From contig NW_022881603.1 in the NCBI RefSeq assembly GCF_003369915.1, positions 32,299,522 through 32,363,521 of the forward strand: a stretch of DNA of 64,000 nt, written 5' to 3'. Of the stretch, positions 44,524 through 56,908 are shown piece by piece. How positions within the stretch are numbered: position 1 is the first letter of the stretch; every line of letters starts with the position of its first letter. The notes below the pieces were generated by a model. It had not been told where the DNA came from and ran no database searches. It was given only the letters and a program-made list of their open reading frames with translations. Made by a program: the position numbers and the translations under genes. This stretch comes from Drosophila miranda. Lineage: Eukaryota; Arthropoda; Insecta; Diptera; Drosophilidae.

Positions 44524-45847
44524 ATGGATAAAAAGATAGATTCAGAAATGCATAAATTGTCGTGTTTCGATGAGGACATAAAGGAACTCAATCTGTTCGA
44601 GCCTTATCAGGACATAGAGGAAGATATGTTCGAGACGTCGCAATTGTCGTGTTTCGATGAGGACATAAATGAACTCAATCTGTTGGAGCCGTCGCAATTG
44701 TCGTGTTTCGATGAGGACATAAATGAACTCAATCTGTTCGAGCCGTATCAGGACAAAGAGGCAGAGGAACATCTGCCGTGTGGACCGCTGGACCGGCTGG
44801 TTAGTACATTGCCTATGGATGTTGACGACGACACTGAAGGTGAGTATATTGTGGCAATTACATTGGAGCAGGTGAATCAGACTTTTCTTCCTCCAGGTAT
44901 CGTCGGTAACGATGATCTGGTCAACGATATTGGTCGCCTTCAAGCGAGCAATGAATTGTACAAAGGTACAGGCCCCCGAAAATCTGGTAACGGACGCATT
45001 GGAAGAACTGAAAATGCAAGGAAACATAATGAATGGACGCATTTACATGACTGTAAATTTACAGAAACTAAGCGACTCAGAATTTTCCATTTACATGGAT
45101 GAGTATCACATGCCGTGGTACCAATATGCAAAAAAAGGACCGGTACATAAATGGAAAATTCTTGCAGTCGCTGCAATCCCAATTAACGGGAATGAAACTC
45201 ATTATTTGTATTTCCACATTTGTCCCGTTTCCAAAACATCTGCACTAGCCAGGAATGCGGTCAAGGAAGGACTCGATTTAGTATTGAGGGAGGTTGAGAG
45301 TGGGGGCTTGTCAAGTCAACTGTTGGCAGTTGGATCCGACCACTGCTTGGCAAATTTCATGCCGTGCAAAAGTGTAAGGGGAAAATTCCCCATATTGTGG
45401 GATCTGCCCCACCTCAAAAAGGTTATCCTAAAAAATGATATACATGAGGATGTGCTGTTGTCAAATATGTAAGTCAAGGAATACAGGAAAGAAAATTACA
45501 AGACTATCTTTGAGGCTACGAAGTCGGTAGACAACTTGCCCGACTACCTAATGTCTGATAAAGTTAAAGAAATCATTAAAAATGAAATAATGAACTTATT
45601 ACGCGCTGTTGAAAAAAATTTCGAATTTAGAAACGAACCAATATGTTTTAACAACATGAACAGCAATACCATCGAGGAACGTGGCAAGCATTTATCAACA
45701 ATTTGTATAAACATAATGAAAGTATCGTTTAAAGAAGATTTCAACAGAAACCCAGTATATTATGCTACAACTGTAGTGTTCATGGCTCTCCAAATAATGG
45801 ACCAAAAAATTAAATTATTAAATAAGACGTTAGAAAATATTTTGTAG
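44524..45847 (+). pseudogene. Element X protein gene, copy 2, one nonsense plus shared frameshift
   Basis: Exon 1 is 44524-44839; the intron is 44840-44896. The body (about 44960-45472) keeps the intact FPILWDLPHLKKVILKND stretch that is frameshifted in copy 1. The +1 shift at AAAGGTACAG (about 44962) is the same as in copy 1. The frame ends at TAA (45470-45472), where copy 1 reads TAT; two codons later copy 1 has TAG where copy 2 has AAG. So the two copies were stopped independently at neighbouring codons of an ancestral continuous frame that ended LNKTLENIL at 45847. As in copy 1, the order MDEY ... GSDHCLAN ... WDLPHL weakly recalls a P-type transposase core. Confidence 0.5.
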
Positions 45848-45956
45848 TATGTAGTAGTTTTAATAATAATAACAATAATAATAATAATAATAATTTGTTT
45901 TTTATTTTATTTATTTTATGTAGTATGTATTATACATGTACTTTACATAATTAATG

Positions 45957-46070
45957 TATTTTCATCTGTAGAATGTAGAATATTTTCAGCCTGTACAAGA
46001 TTTTCAGCTGTAGAATGTAGAATATTTCAGCCTGTACAAGATTTTCAGCTGTAGAAGCCTGTACAAGATT
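45957..46070. repeat. Minisatellite in element X, copy 2
   Basis: Three or so units of the TTTTCAGCCTGTACAAGATTTTCAGC type are present, against about twice as many in copy 1. Confidence 0.7.
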
Positions 46071-46789
46071 TTTGAATTGATTGTTATTGTTTGATTGATT
46101 TTGTTGTTCTGAAGGCTTGATCCACCGGTGACCAGGGACGCAGGATGGCTCTAAGCTATAGTATTTATTGTACGAGTAATAATCAACTAGCACAGCACTA
46201 GCATTTAACCCGTATTCAGAGCAGACTGTAAGTTTAAGTTAGTCTGAAATTGTTTTTATTAACATACGAATAATGAAATTGAACAAAACCCTTAATAATT
46301 TGTTGTCAGTAAGTAAGTAGTATATAATGGTTATATAGAGGGTAAATATTGTATAAACGAATATCTTTACTGTATGTACCATTTTGTAACAGAGTAAATA
46401 TTTTGTAATTGCAAATGTTAGATTTATGCATTCTTGAATTTTCATTTCTTTTTCTTTTCGTTATAATAGTTTTATTATCTTTATTTGGTTTTCTGTTTTC
46501 GTTTTGTTTTTTTTTTGCATTTGATATGATTCGGTTCAAAATGTGTGTGTTGTTTACGCACATATTATGGTTAATGGTTCTTAATCTTGTTCGTTACTCT
46601 TTTATTACCCTTTTTGTATATCTTTTGTTTTATAAATTAATCTTTAGCTAAGCTGAGGAGCGTAGCGTATCGGATCAAATCAATCAAAAGTTGATGGGTC
46701 TAAGGGGCTAGCTAACGAGGCAGTCAATGGCAATGGCAATGGAAATCCAAATGGAAATTTATGCAAACCGTGCGGCAAAACTAAAAAAA

Positions 46790-47604
46790 CGAGGGGGAAC
46801 GTTGTGAGTTGCTGCGGACACCGCAACTCTACAGTTATACCCGATACTAAGTCAGTATGGCTCTCCTCCGGCAGACGCCTCTACAGAAAATCAGTCTGAG
46901 CGTGACGTCGGGCGCTGCGTAGCCACTGTAAATTGATTTGTTCCTTTTGGCTATAAAAATTATCTGATCTAAACCAGATTCAGCAATCTGATAGATATGG
47001 TCGTTATCTATGATTCTGCGTTTTTAGTTTTCTCGAATGTGCAATATTGTGGATGCAACAGATTTTCGTCCTTTGTGGGGGCAGAAGGGGGTGGGATGAA
47101 ATTCTGAGATATACGTTTTATGGTGAGATCTAACAGAAGTGCGGATACCAAATTTGGTTACTCTAGCCTTAATAGTCTCTGAGATTTGTGGATGCCCCAG
47201 ATTTTCGTCCTTTGCGGGGGCGGAAGGGGGTGTGGCGAAATTTTGACACAAAACGGTCAAGGTCCGATATATTAGGAGTGTGGATACCAAATTTGGTTGC
47301 TCTAGCTCTTATGTTTTCTTGATTCTGGCTATAATAATTATACGATCTGGTTCAAATTTTGCACTCTAGAACATATAGTCATCCTCTACGATTCTGCGTT
47401 TTTGGTTTTATCGTATCTTTAAAATTGTGGATGCCACAGATTTTCGTCCTTTGTGGGGGAGGAAGTTGTTTTGATGTTTTAAAATATTCTTGTAGCAGTG
47501 ACATATCACAGAAGTCTGGATCCAAACCATCGTTGCTCTAGCTCCTATAGTCTTTGAGCATTAGGCGCTGAAGGGGACGGACAGACGGACGGACGGACAG
47601 ACAG
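46790..47604 (+). mobile_element. DINE-1-like helentron joined to element X copy 2
   Basis: It starts at CGAGGGGGAACG immediately after the A-run of element X and ends in the (GGAC/AGAC)n tract at 47576-47604, without the usual GTATCGGGTATAAA end. The same X-DINE junction recurs at 49674. Confidence 0.85.
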
Positions 47605-48266
47605 AATGACCATATCTTTAAGACTGCGGAATTTGAATTGGATCGTATCATTATTATAGCCAGCATCAAGAAAACAATTTCATTTTTTCTCGCCCTGTCT
47701 CTCTCTAACACACACGTAGCATAGGCGGCTTTGCTTAGAGTAAAACATTAGCGCCTAGATCTTAGAGACTACAAAAGCTAGAGCAACCAAATTTGGTATC
47801 CACACTCCTAATATATCGGACCGAGACGAGCTTGTTTCAAAATTTCGCCACACCCCCTTCCGCCCCCGCAAAGGACGAAAATCTGGGGATATTCAAAAAT
47901 CTCAGAGACTATTAAGGCTAGAGTAACCAAATTTGGTATCCGCACTCCTGTTAGATCTTACTATAAAACGTGTATCTCAAAATTCGAGAAAACCTAAAAC
48001 GCAGAATCATAGATAATGACCATATCTATCAGATTCCTGAATCTGGATCAGATCAGATCATTTTTATAGCCAATAGGAACAAATCAATTTGCAGTGGCTA
48101 CGCAGCGCCCGACGTCACGCTCAGACTGATTTTCTGTCTCTCTCGCACGCACTCTTTGTCGTGTCGTTCAATATTAGCGGCGTCTGCCGTAAGCCATTCT
48201 GACTTAGTATCGGGTATAACTGTAGAGTTGCGGTGTCCACAGCAACTCACAACGTTCCACCTCGTT
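47605..48266 (-). mobile_element. DINE-1-like helentron variant, inverted
   Basis: This inverted element has a distinctive stretch (47700-47770: ACACACACGTAGCATAGGCGGCTTTGCTTAGAG) that is shared only with the DINE split by the LTR element at 51483 and 62975. It is therefore the best local 'empty site' for that insertion. It ends at CACAACGTTCCACCTCG. Confidence 0.82.
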
Positions 48267-48275
48267 AGTTTAGTT

Positions 48276-49390
48276 TTTATACCCGATACTCAAAATGAGT
48301 ATTGGGGTATACTAGATTTGTGGTAAAAGTGGATGTGTGTAACGTCCAGAAGGAATCGTTTCCGACCCCATAAAGTATATATATTCTTGATCAGCATCAA
48401 TAGCCGAGTCGATTGAGCCCTGTCTGTCTGTCCGTCTGTCCGTCTGTCCGTCCGTCCGTCTGTCCGTCCCCTTCAGCGCCTAGTGCTCAAAGACTATAAG
48501 AGCTAGAGCAACGATGTTTTGGATCCAGACTTCTGTGATATGTCACTGCTACAAAAATAATTCAAAACTTCGCCCCGCCCACTTCCGCCCCCACAAAAGA
48601 CGAAAATCTGTGGCATCCACATTTTTAAAGATACGATAAAACCAAAAACGCAGAATCGTAGAGGATGACTATATGTTTTAGAATGTAAGATCTCAACCAG
48701 ATCGTATAGTTATTATAGCCAGAATCAAGAAAACAATTTCATTCTTTCTCGCTCTGTCTCTCTCTAACAGACAGGTTTCATGGTCGGTTTTGCCAATTGC
48801 AAAATATGAGTTCAAGGATCTCAGAACCTATAAGAGCCAGAGCAACCAAATTTGGTATTCACATTCCTGTGATATCGGACCTTGACCGTTTTGTGTCCAA
48901 ATTTCGCCACACCCCCTTCCGCCCCCGCAAAGGACGAAAAACTGGGGCATCCACAAATCTTAGAGACTGTTAGGGCTAGAGTAACCAAATTTGGTATCCG
49001 CACTTCTGTTAGATCTCACTATAAAACTTTTATCTCAGAATTTCGCCCCACCCCTTTCCGCCCACACAAAGGACGAAAATCTGTTGCATCCACAATATTG
49101 CACATTTGAGAAAACTAAAAAGGCAGAATCATAGATAATGACCATATCTATCAGATTGCTGAATCTGGTTTAGATCAGATAATTTTTATAGCCAAAAGGA
49201 ACAAATCAATTTGCACTGGCTTCGCAGCGCCCGACGTCACGCTCAGACTGATTTTCTGTCTCTCTCGCACGCACTCTTTGTCGTGTCGTTTAACATTAGC
49301 TGCGTCTGCCGGAGAAGAGCCATACTGACTTAGTATCGGGTATAACTGTAGAGTTGCGGTGTCCGCAGCAACTCACAACGTTCCCCCTCG
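48276..49390 (-). mobile_element. DINE-1-like helentron, full-length type, inverted
   Basis: It runs from TTTATACCCGATACTC with a (GTCY)n tract at 48419-48470 to CACAACGTTCCCCCTCG, 1.1 kb, complete at both ends. Confidence 0.87.
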
Positions 49391-49673
49391 TTTTTTTTTT
49401 GCATCTGATATGATTCGGTTCAAAATGTGTGTGTTGTTTACGCACATATTATGGTTAATGGTTCTTAATCTTGTTCGTTACTCTTTTATTACCCTTTTTG
49501 TATATCTTTTGTTTTATAAATTAATCTTTAGCTAAGCTGAGGAGCGTAGCGTACCGGATCAAATCAATCAAAAGTTGATGGGTCTAAGGGGCTAGCTAAC
49601 GAGGCAGTCAATGGCAATGGCAATGGAAATCCAAATGGAAATTTATGCAAACCATGCGGCAAAACTAAAAAAA
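49391..49673 (+). mobile_element. Element X, right-end fragment
   Basis: Bases matching 46507-46789 (offset 2884), followed by the same DINE junction. This indicates duplication of the X-end/DINE block rather than a new insertion of X. Confidence 0.8.
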
Positions 49674-50503
49674 CGAGGGGGAACGTTGTGAGTTGCTGCG
49701 GACACCGCAACTCTACAGTTATACCCGATACTAAGTCAGTATGGCTCTCCTCCGGCAGACGCCTCTACAGAAAATCAGTCTGAGCGTGATGTCGGGCGCT
49801 GCGTAGCCACTGTAAATTGATTTGTTCCTTTTGGCTATAAAAATTATCTGATCTAAACCAGATTCAGCAATCTGATAGATATGGTCGTTATCTATGATTC
49901 TGCGTTTTTAGTTTTCTCGAATGTGCAATATTGTGGATGCAACAGATTTTCGTCCTTTGTGGGGGCAGAAGGGGGTGGGACGAAATTCTGAGATATACGT
50001 TTTATAGTGAGATCTAACAGAAGTGCGGATACCAAATTTGGTTACTCTAGCCTTAATAGTCTTTGGGATTTGTGGATGCCACAGATTTTCGTCCTTTGCG
50101 GGGGCGGAAGGGGGTCTGGCGAAATTTTGACACAAAACGGTCAAGGTCCAATATATTAGGAGTGTGGATACCAAATTTGGTTGCTCTAGCTCTTATGGGT
50201 TCTGAGATCCTTGAACTCATATTTTGCAATTGACAAAACCGACCATGAACCCTGTGTGTTAGAGAGAGACAGAGCGAGAAAGAATGAAATTGTTTTCTTG
50301 ATTCTGGCTATAATAGTTATACGATCTGGTAGAGATTTTACACTCTAGAACATATCGACCCTCAATCGACTCGGCTATTGATGCTGATCAAGAATATATA
50401 TACTTTATGGGGTCGGAAACGATTCCTTCTGGACGTTACACACATCCACTTCTACCACAAATCTAATATACCCCAATACTCATTTTGAGTATCGGGTATA
50501 ATA
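49674..50503 (+). mobile_element. DINE-1-like helentron with internal deletion
   Basis: It has the normal left end and first sub-blocks. Near 50357 (CATATCGACCCTCAATCGACTCGG) it jumps past the (GTCY)n tract to the standard right end, finishing GAGTATCGGGTATAATAA. Confidence 0.85.
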
Positions 50504-50857
50504 AAGCAATGTTCCGTCCTCCATACAAATGTGCTTCATTATCGATCCAATAGCAAACATCTATTGTATCTATCCCATGTACAATTTATATGTGTATAAT
50601 ATGCAATTAATTACGATATTATTTTAATTAGGCATAGACCGGAATCAAATCCCCTCTTCCCCTCGCCACCACAACCCCGAAAGCTTCAACAGAATCCAAA
50701 GCAGGGGTTCACGTTCACCCGCAAAATGTTTGTTGGCTTAAGTTCTACATATTTGGTTCTCAAATTGCCTATCCCCATTCAGTAGCCATAGAATATCTAG
50801 ATGGGTTCCCGAAACAAAAGAATATTTGTATTTCTTAATAAAAATAACAACAATAAA
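50504..50857. other. Single-copy spacer between DINEs
   Basis: These 350 bp of AT-rich sequence carry no recognisable gene or repeat. Confidence 0.5.
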
Positions 50858-51482
50858 CGAGGGGGAACGTTGTGAGTTGCTGCGGAGACCGCAACTCTAC
50901 AGTTATAACCGATACTAAGTCAGTATGGCTCTCCTCCGGCAGACGCAGCTAATATTAAACGACACGACAACGAGTGCGTGCGAGAGAGACAGAAAATCAG
51001 TCTGAGCGTGACGTCGGGGGCTGCGTAGCCAGTGCAAATTGATTTGTTCCTTTTGGCTATAAAAATGATCTGATCTGATCCAGATTCAGCAATCTGATAG
51101 ATATGGTCATTATCTATGATTCTGCGTTGTTAGTTTTCTCGAATGTGCAATATTGTGGATGCAACAGATTTTCGTCCTTTGTGGGGGCGGAAAAGGGTGG
51201 GGCGAAATTCTGAGATATACGCTTTTTAGTAAGATCTAACAGGAGTGCGGATACCAAATTTGGTTACTCTAGCCTTAATAGAATCTGAGATTTTTGAATA
51301 TCCCCAGATTTTCGTCCTTTGCGGGGTCGGAAGGGGGTGTGGCGAAATTTTGGAACAAACTCGTCTCGGTCCGATATATTAGGAGTGTGGATACCAAATT
51401 TGGTTGCTCTAGCTTTTGTAGTCTCTAAGATCTAGGCGCTAATGTTTTACTCTAAGCAAAGCCGCCTATGCTACGTGTGTGT
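50858..51482 (+). mobile_element. DINE-1-like helentron variant, left part, split by an LTR element
   Basis: This is the same variant as 47605-48266 in inverse orientation. It ends ...GCTACGTGTGTGT, where the LTR element begins. It resumes at 62975 with GTGTTAGAGAGAGACAGG. Confidence 0.87.
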
Positions 51483-52441
51483 TGTGAGGAAAGGTATTCC
51501 CACACGTAGGGGGCAGTGCAGGGTTAAGCGCTAACGGCCGTTATCCGGGGATATCCGGAGGCGGCGAATTCCCGAGGAGAGCTCTCCCGGGGACCCAAGA
51601 TGAGAGGGGAGGACCCCTGGAGAGAGAGCCGCGGGATGACGGGATCGGGCCGGCAGTGGCCCAGCGCACGACCAAATATGGTCATGAGATCACGCCACCA
51701 GCCAGGTCCCGTTGGAAAGCGACAAGGGAATGAAGGAACGCCGATGGAAAAATACGGGCACCGCATGGCGGAAAGTGCCGTTAGCGCCAGGCGGCATCGG
51801 CGGCGCTGACGCAGAAGCGAGCCTATAAGAGGAGGGCCGCGACCAGGAACAAGGGAGAGTCAGCAAACGGAGCTAGCGAGAGTGAAGTGCACAGTGAGTG
51901 ACAAGAGTGAGACCAAGCGAAGGGAAAAGAGCGTTAGAAAGCGAACACGTTGTGTGAGGATTGAGAGGCGGACTCGAGCGTGCAGCCAAGAGCCAAAGAC
52001 CCCAATCCCTTGAACCAACGGTGCCACGCTTGACGCGCAACCCACCAGGAGTGAGGCACCCTCGGGCCGAAAAGCCAAGGGAGTCGAGTGAGAGCGAACG
52101 CGTCAGGCGCCTGACTGAGAGGCGGATTTGGGCCGCGTGCCAAGAATCGCTAGCCCCAGTCAGTAGAGCCGGCGGTGCCACGCTCGGCGACGCCGTGGGG
52201 GGCCCAGGGAGCGCCACGCTCATCGAACCACGGAGGAAAACCACGAGGAGAACCCGCACCGGAGTCGGAATAGCGTAAGATAGACTTAAGATACCAATAA
52301 AGCATACTAGCATACCAGTACAAGACCCAACCCGTGCCTTCTTACTTGTCGTCGGGGCAACATACAAATATTGTTGCAGCGAGCCTACCGACCGCTGAGC
52401 CAGCCCAGCTGCATCAGACGGGAAAAGAACGGATCGTAACA
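51483..52441 (+). repeat. 5' LTR
   Basis: It starts TGTGAGGAAAGG and ends GATCGTAACA. A TATAAGA box is at 51824-51830 and an AATAAA at 52296-52301, the expected promoter and polyadenylation signals of an LTR. Confidence 0.92.
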
Positions 52442-52443
52442 AC

Positions 52444-52461
52444 TGGCGCCCAACGTGGGGC
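52444..52461 (+). other. Primer-binding site, tRNA-Lys
   Basis: TGGCGCCCAACGTGGGGC, two bases after the LTR, is complementary to the 3' end of a tRNA-Lys isoacceptor. It would prime minus-strand cDNA. Confidence 0.88.
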
Positions 52462-52532
52462 CTCTCGACAAGCAAAAGACAAAGTGCATTTGGGAAGGGC
52501 GGTATTGAGTTTGGTATCGCTAGGGCATAAAA

Positions 52533-53806
52533 ATGAGGAGCCGACGATGGGTTCATTCATTGAGGAAAGAGGACTTGGTCCAGTGCGCGCGGGCGTGCGG
52601 TCTTCGATTGGAAGGCACGCTGACCGAGATGCGCCGAATCTTCAAGGAGTGGATAGAGAAACACGGAGAGGAACCGGAGTATGCGGACGCGCTCGAGGCC
52701 TGGGAGATGAAGGCGGGAGGAGCCGCGACCGCGGCCCAAATGGAGGACGGGGCGGATCCATACGAGCGCCTGACGCTGCCGGCCAGTGCGGAGCAAGTAA
52801 CGCTGTGGAGACGGCCGTCCGAGACCCCAGAGGAGCTCATCGCGAGCCTGGCGGTCCCGGTGAAAAGCCGGTCGCCTAGCCGACCGCGGGCAGAGAGTGG
52901 GGAGAGGCCAACCAGGCCAGCACAGCCGGAGCAAGGGGGCGCGAGAAACCCACAGGGATTGGAAGAAGGGAGAGCAGGGGAGGATCGTCGACGGGGACTA
53001 GATGGTCAAACCACGAGACCGCCCAGTTCGAGTTTTGCTCACGTCGCCAAACAGGTCAGGGAGTGGATCGGGCGCTCATGTGGTTTGTAGCCAACAACAG
53101 GCAGTGGCAGACATGGGACGCATTTGCGCGTAGCTTCCAAGCATACTTCCTGCCGAGGGGGTATTTTGAAAAATTACTCCAGGAGGTGAGGTTGAGGAAG
53201 CAAAGATGGGGAGAGCCATTCAAGGACTACATGGTGGAGATGCAGACCCTTATGCGGCCACTAAAATGCACGCCCGAAGAGCAGTTGGAGCTCATTAGAG
53301 ACAACAGCATGCCCGATCTGAGGGTGTTCATCCGGCCACATAGGTGCAGAGACCTTGATCACATGATGACGCTGGCCGACGAGTTTGAGGCTCTGGAGAG
53401 GGACCGGCTGGAGTTCCAACGGGAGTGTCCGGCGAATAAGGCAAAAGCAAACAATCCGTTCGCTCGTCCGGCAGTAACGGAGATATGTCGCCGCTGCCAG
53501 GGCGACACGACAGCCAACTCTGATTCGACAAGGGAAAAAAGGCCGGTCCCAACGCGGCGGGACGACCAAGCGAACACGAACATAGAGGCTGGGTTCGTGA
53601 AAAACGCAGCCCAGGCGTGTCGACGATGTGGAAGTGACCGCCATTGGGCACAAGCATGCGATGGCCGACCTATAACATTCTGCTGGAGGTGCGGCAAGGT
53701 AGGAGCCCCGACATGGCAGTGCTGCCAGAAAGCGGGAAACGCCCCGCGACCCAAGCCGCGAAGGGCCATGCCAGGGTCGCAAGACGAAGCCCCCCAAAGC
53801 TCATAG
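52533..53806 (+). pseudogene. LTR element gag, frameshifted
   Basis: The first frame opens MRSRRWVHSLRKEDLVQCAR at 52533 and runs to about 53060. The capsid-like part (MWFVANNRQWQTWDAFARSF ... YFLPRGYFEKLLQEVRLRK) continues in another frame from 53063, so a frameshift, probably with a deletion, lies near 53040-53065. Two zinc knuckles follow: CRRCGSDRHWAQAC is a complete CX2CX4HX4C, but the second (CWRCGKVGAPTWQC) lacks its histidine. Gag would package the element RNA. Its end overlaps the pol frame, which lies one base back, as in elements using -1 frameshifting. Confidence 0.82.
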
Positions 53807-56800
53807 GAGAACTCACGGAGGAGGATGTCCAGCTGTCGGCGGTAGTGAGGATCGCGGGCAGCAACTGGAAAGCAACGGTCGATACCGGGGCGACAAGCAG
53901 TTTTATCAGCTGCGAGGCGGCGAGTAGACTGGGGGAAGAGGGGCGACAGAAAGAGACGAGGAAGCTGGTGCGGCTGGCTGACGGACGCAGCCGAGAAATC
54001 AATTCCCAGATCGAGGTGGAGCTGGCCTTCGGGGACAAGATCGTTACAATCCCGCTTCTCGTGTTGCCCGGAGTAATAGATGAGCTGGTTCTGGGATGGG
54101 ATTTCCTCGCCGCGGTCGGAGCAGAGGTGACCTGTGCGGGACACAGGATTGTGATCCCGGCGAGAGGCCACCGCCAGGGGCGGGTGGAGGAGAAGCTGTC
54201 AGTGGCGGTGGTAGCGAACACGGGAAGGTCTGTCGAGCCCGCATCCGACGGAACGCAAGCGGAGGAGGGGTCGGTTGAAAACTTCCTGGCAAAGGAGTTG
54301 GAAGAGTTCCGAGAACTGAAGGGAGTGTCGAACATAGCTACACACACGATCTCTATGAGTGATGCACAGCCGGTCAAACAGCGCTACTATCCCAAAAATC
54401 CCAAGATGCAAGCCGAAATCAACCAACAGGTTGACGAACTGCTGGAAAGAGGGTGTATTGAGCCATCGAAGAGCCCGTACAGTTCACCCATCGTGATGGT
54501 CAAAAAGAAGACGGGAAAGTGGAGATTATGCGTGGACTTCAGACAGATAAACGCGAAGTCCATCAAGGATGCGTACCCCATGCCAAGAATAGACTATATT
54601 TTGGACCAGCTCAGGGAGGCACGGTTCATCAGTAGCTTGGACTTAAAGGACGGATATTGGCAGACACCACTGGAGGAAGGCAGTAGAAAGTTCACCGCGT
54701 TCACGGTGCCCGGCAAAGGGCTGTTCCAGTGGAAGGTGATAGGGGGAGAGGGCATTGGACCAGGTGATAGGCCCCTAGATGATGCCACACGCGTTCGCGT
54801 ACCAAGACGACATCATTGTCATCGGCCGTACCGAGGAGGAGCACAAGCGCAACCTCGAAGAAGTCTTTCGACGGTTAAAGAACGCCAACTTGCGCCTAAA
54901 TGTGGACAAGTGTCAATTTTTTAGGAAGGAGCTACGTTACCTGGGGCATTTGGTAACGGGAGACGGAATCTGCACCGATCCCGAGAAAGTGGCGGCCATT
55001 AAGGAGTTGCAGCCGCCAGCGAGTGTCAAAGAGCTACGACAATACTTGGGCGTGGCCTCCTGGTACCGGCGTTTCGTAAAGGGATTCGCCACGTTGGTGC
55101 AGCCCCTCAGCACTTTGCTGAAGAAGAAGGCCAAGTGGGAATGGTCAACGGAACAGCAACAAGCGTTCGAGGACGTAAAAAGTCGGCTGACAGCAGATCC
55201 GGTGTTGGCATGCCCAGATTTCTCAAAGAAATTCGTGCTCCAGACGGACGCCAGCGACTACGGACTGGGGGCGATCCTGACGCAAGAGACGGAGAAGGGC
55301 GAGAGGGTCATCTCATACGCCAGTAGGACTCTGAATAGCGCAGAAAAGAACTATTCGGCGACTGAAAAGGAGTGTCTGGCCATTGTATGGGCTATAAGAA
55401 AGCTAAAGCCCTATATGGAGGGATACCATTTCAAGGTGGTCACGGATCACATGGCGTTGAAATGGTTGAACAGCATCGAGAGCCCAACAGGGAGGATCGC
55501 CAGGTGGGCGCTGGAGCTACAACAATACGACTTCGAAGTGGCATATAGGAAAGGGCAGCTGAACGTAGTGGCGGATGCACTGTCCCGACAGCCATTGGCG
55601 GAGCGATGACTGAGAACCACCGAGGAGGAAGCAGAAAAGGGACACGAACCGGAGGCAGAGTGCGGATGGATTCAAAAGGTCAAAGAGAGGATGAGGACGG
55701 AACCGAGGAAATATCCGGATTACGTCGAGGAAGCAGGCCGGATATACCGGCACATCCCGCACCGGGCTGGAGAAGAAGAGATAGCATCATGGAAGTTATG
55801 CGTACCGAAGGATCTAAGAGAGAGAGTTATAAGAGAGAATCACGACTCGGCGGAGGCGGGGCACGCGGGCGGCAGAAGGACGATGGCCCGAGTAGCCGCC
55901 CGATACTACTGGCCGGGGATGCACCGAGATGTGAGGACATACGTGAGAAAGTGTGAAAGCTGCATACGCTACAAACCAAGTCAACTGCAGGCGGCCGGGA
56001 AAATGCTGACACAAGTGCCAGAAGAGCCGTGGGCAACGGTGTGTGCCGACTTCGTGGGCCCTCTGCCCAGGTCAAAGCATGGGAATGCCATGTTATTGGT
56101 GATGGTGGATCGGTTCTCGAAATGGACCGAGTTGGTCCCCTTGTGAAAGGCCACTGCGGAAGCACTAACGAAAGCGTTCCGAGAGCGCATCGTGTCCCGG
56201 TTTGGCGTGCCGAAGGTGGTGATCACGGATAATGGCGTCCAGTTCACCAGTAGAGCTTTTAAGAGGTTTTTGGAGCAGATGGGTGTACGGCATCAGTTCA
56301 CGGCGCCGTACACGCCGCAGGAGAACCCGACGGAGCGAACTAATCGGACAGTGAAAACTATGATAGCTCAGTTCACCGAAGGGAACCAGAGGAACTGGGA
56401 TGAGAAATGGCCAGAGATAATGTTGGCCGTCAATTCAGGGGTGTCCGAATCCACCGGGTACTCGCCGGCGTTCGTGGTCCAAGGGAGAGAGCCGAGGCTA
56501 CCAAAGGCTCTATACGATGACGAAACGCTTGGCACAGGACAGGGCACGCACACTCTGGACGAGAACGCGGCCAAGTTGAGAGAGGTGTTTCAACTGGTGA
56601 GGCGGAATCTCGAAAGAGCGGCGCAGGACCAGGCGAGGTATTATAGCCTGAGGAGGAGAGCGTGGAAACCCACGATTGGAGACAAGGTATGGGCCAAGCA
56701 ACACCATCTATCCAACGCGGCCGAAGGGTTTGCGGCAAAACTGGCCCCGAAATATGACGGGCCCTACACCATAATGGATTTCGTGTCCCCGGTCGTTTGT

Positions 56801-56908
56801 AACTTAAAGAAGGACAGCGAGAAACGGACGCGGACCGCGCACATAGGGGACCTGAAGCCACAACCCGGGGAAGGAACCCCCAAAACAGGCCCGGGAGCCG
56901 AAACGTAG
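53644..56908 (+). pseudogene. LTR element pol: protease, RT, RNase H, integrase; inactivated
   Basis: The protease motif DTGATSSFI is at 53881. RT starts near 54330 (QPVKQRYYPKNP), with the VDFRQIN and SSLDLKDGYWQ blocks. Around 54735-54778 the palm segment before the active site is deleted and the frame shifts; the YQDDI active site at 54800 is in the new frame. RNase H follows (QTDASDYGLGA, YASRTLN, TDHMALKW). TGA stops at 55607-55609 and 56144-56146 interrupt the frame; both could be CGA-to-TGA changes. Integrase shows an HH-CC zinc domain (HDSAEAGH, CESCIRYK), then catalytic D in ADFVGPL, D in ITDNGVQF and E in NPTERTNR, ending with a chromatin-facing C-terminus at 56908. The domains are clear; the copy is dead. 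Confidence 0.92.

Larger units (their letters stand above)
44112..46789 (+). mobile_element. Unrecognised multicopy element X, copy 2
   Basis: This is collinear with copy 1 (offset 17221 over the coding part). It has an extra GATATGATACTGCGA repeat in the leader (44390-44410) and a shorter minisatellite. It is followed directly by a DINE at 46790. Left of 44112 the sequence differs from the left flank of copy 1, so 44112 is probably the true left end. Confidence 0.7.

Noticed and set aside
53261-54377. Minus-strand frames of 178-270 codons under gag and pol
   Set aside because: They are shadows of GC-rich coding sequence; the plus strand carries protease and RT motifs.
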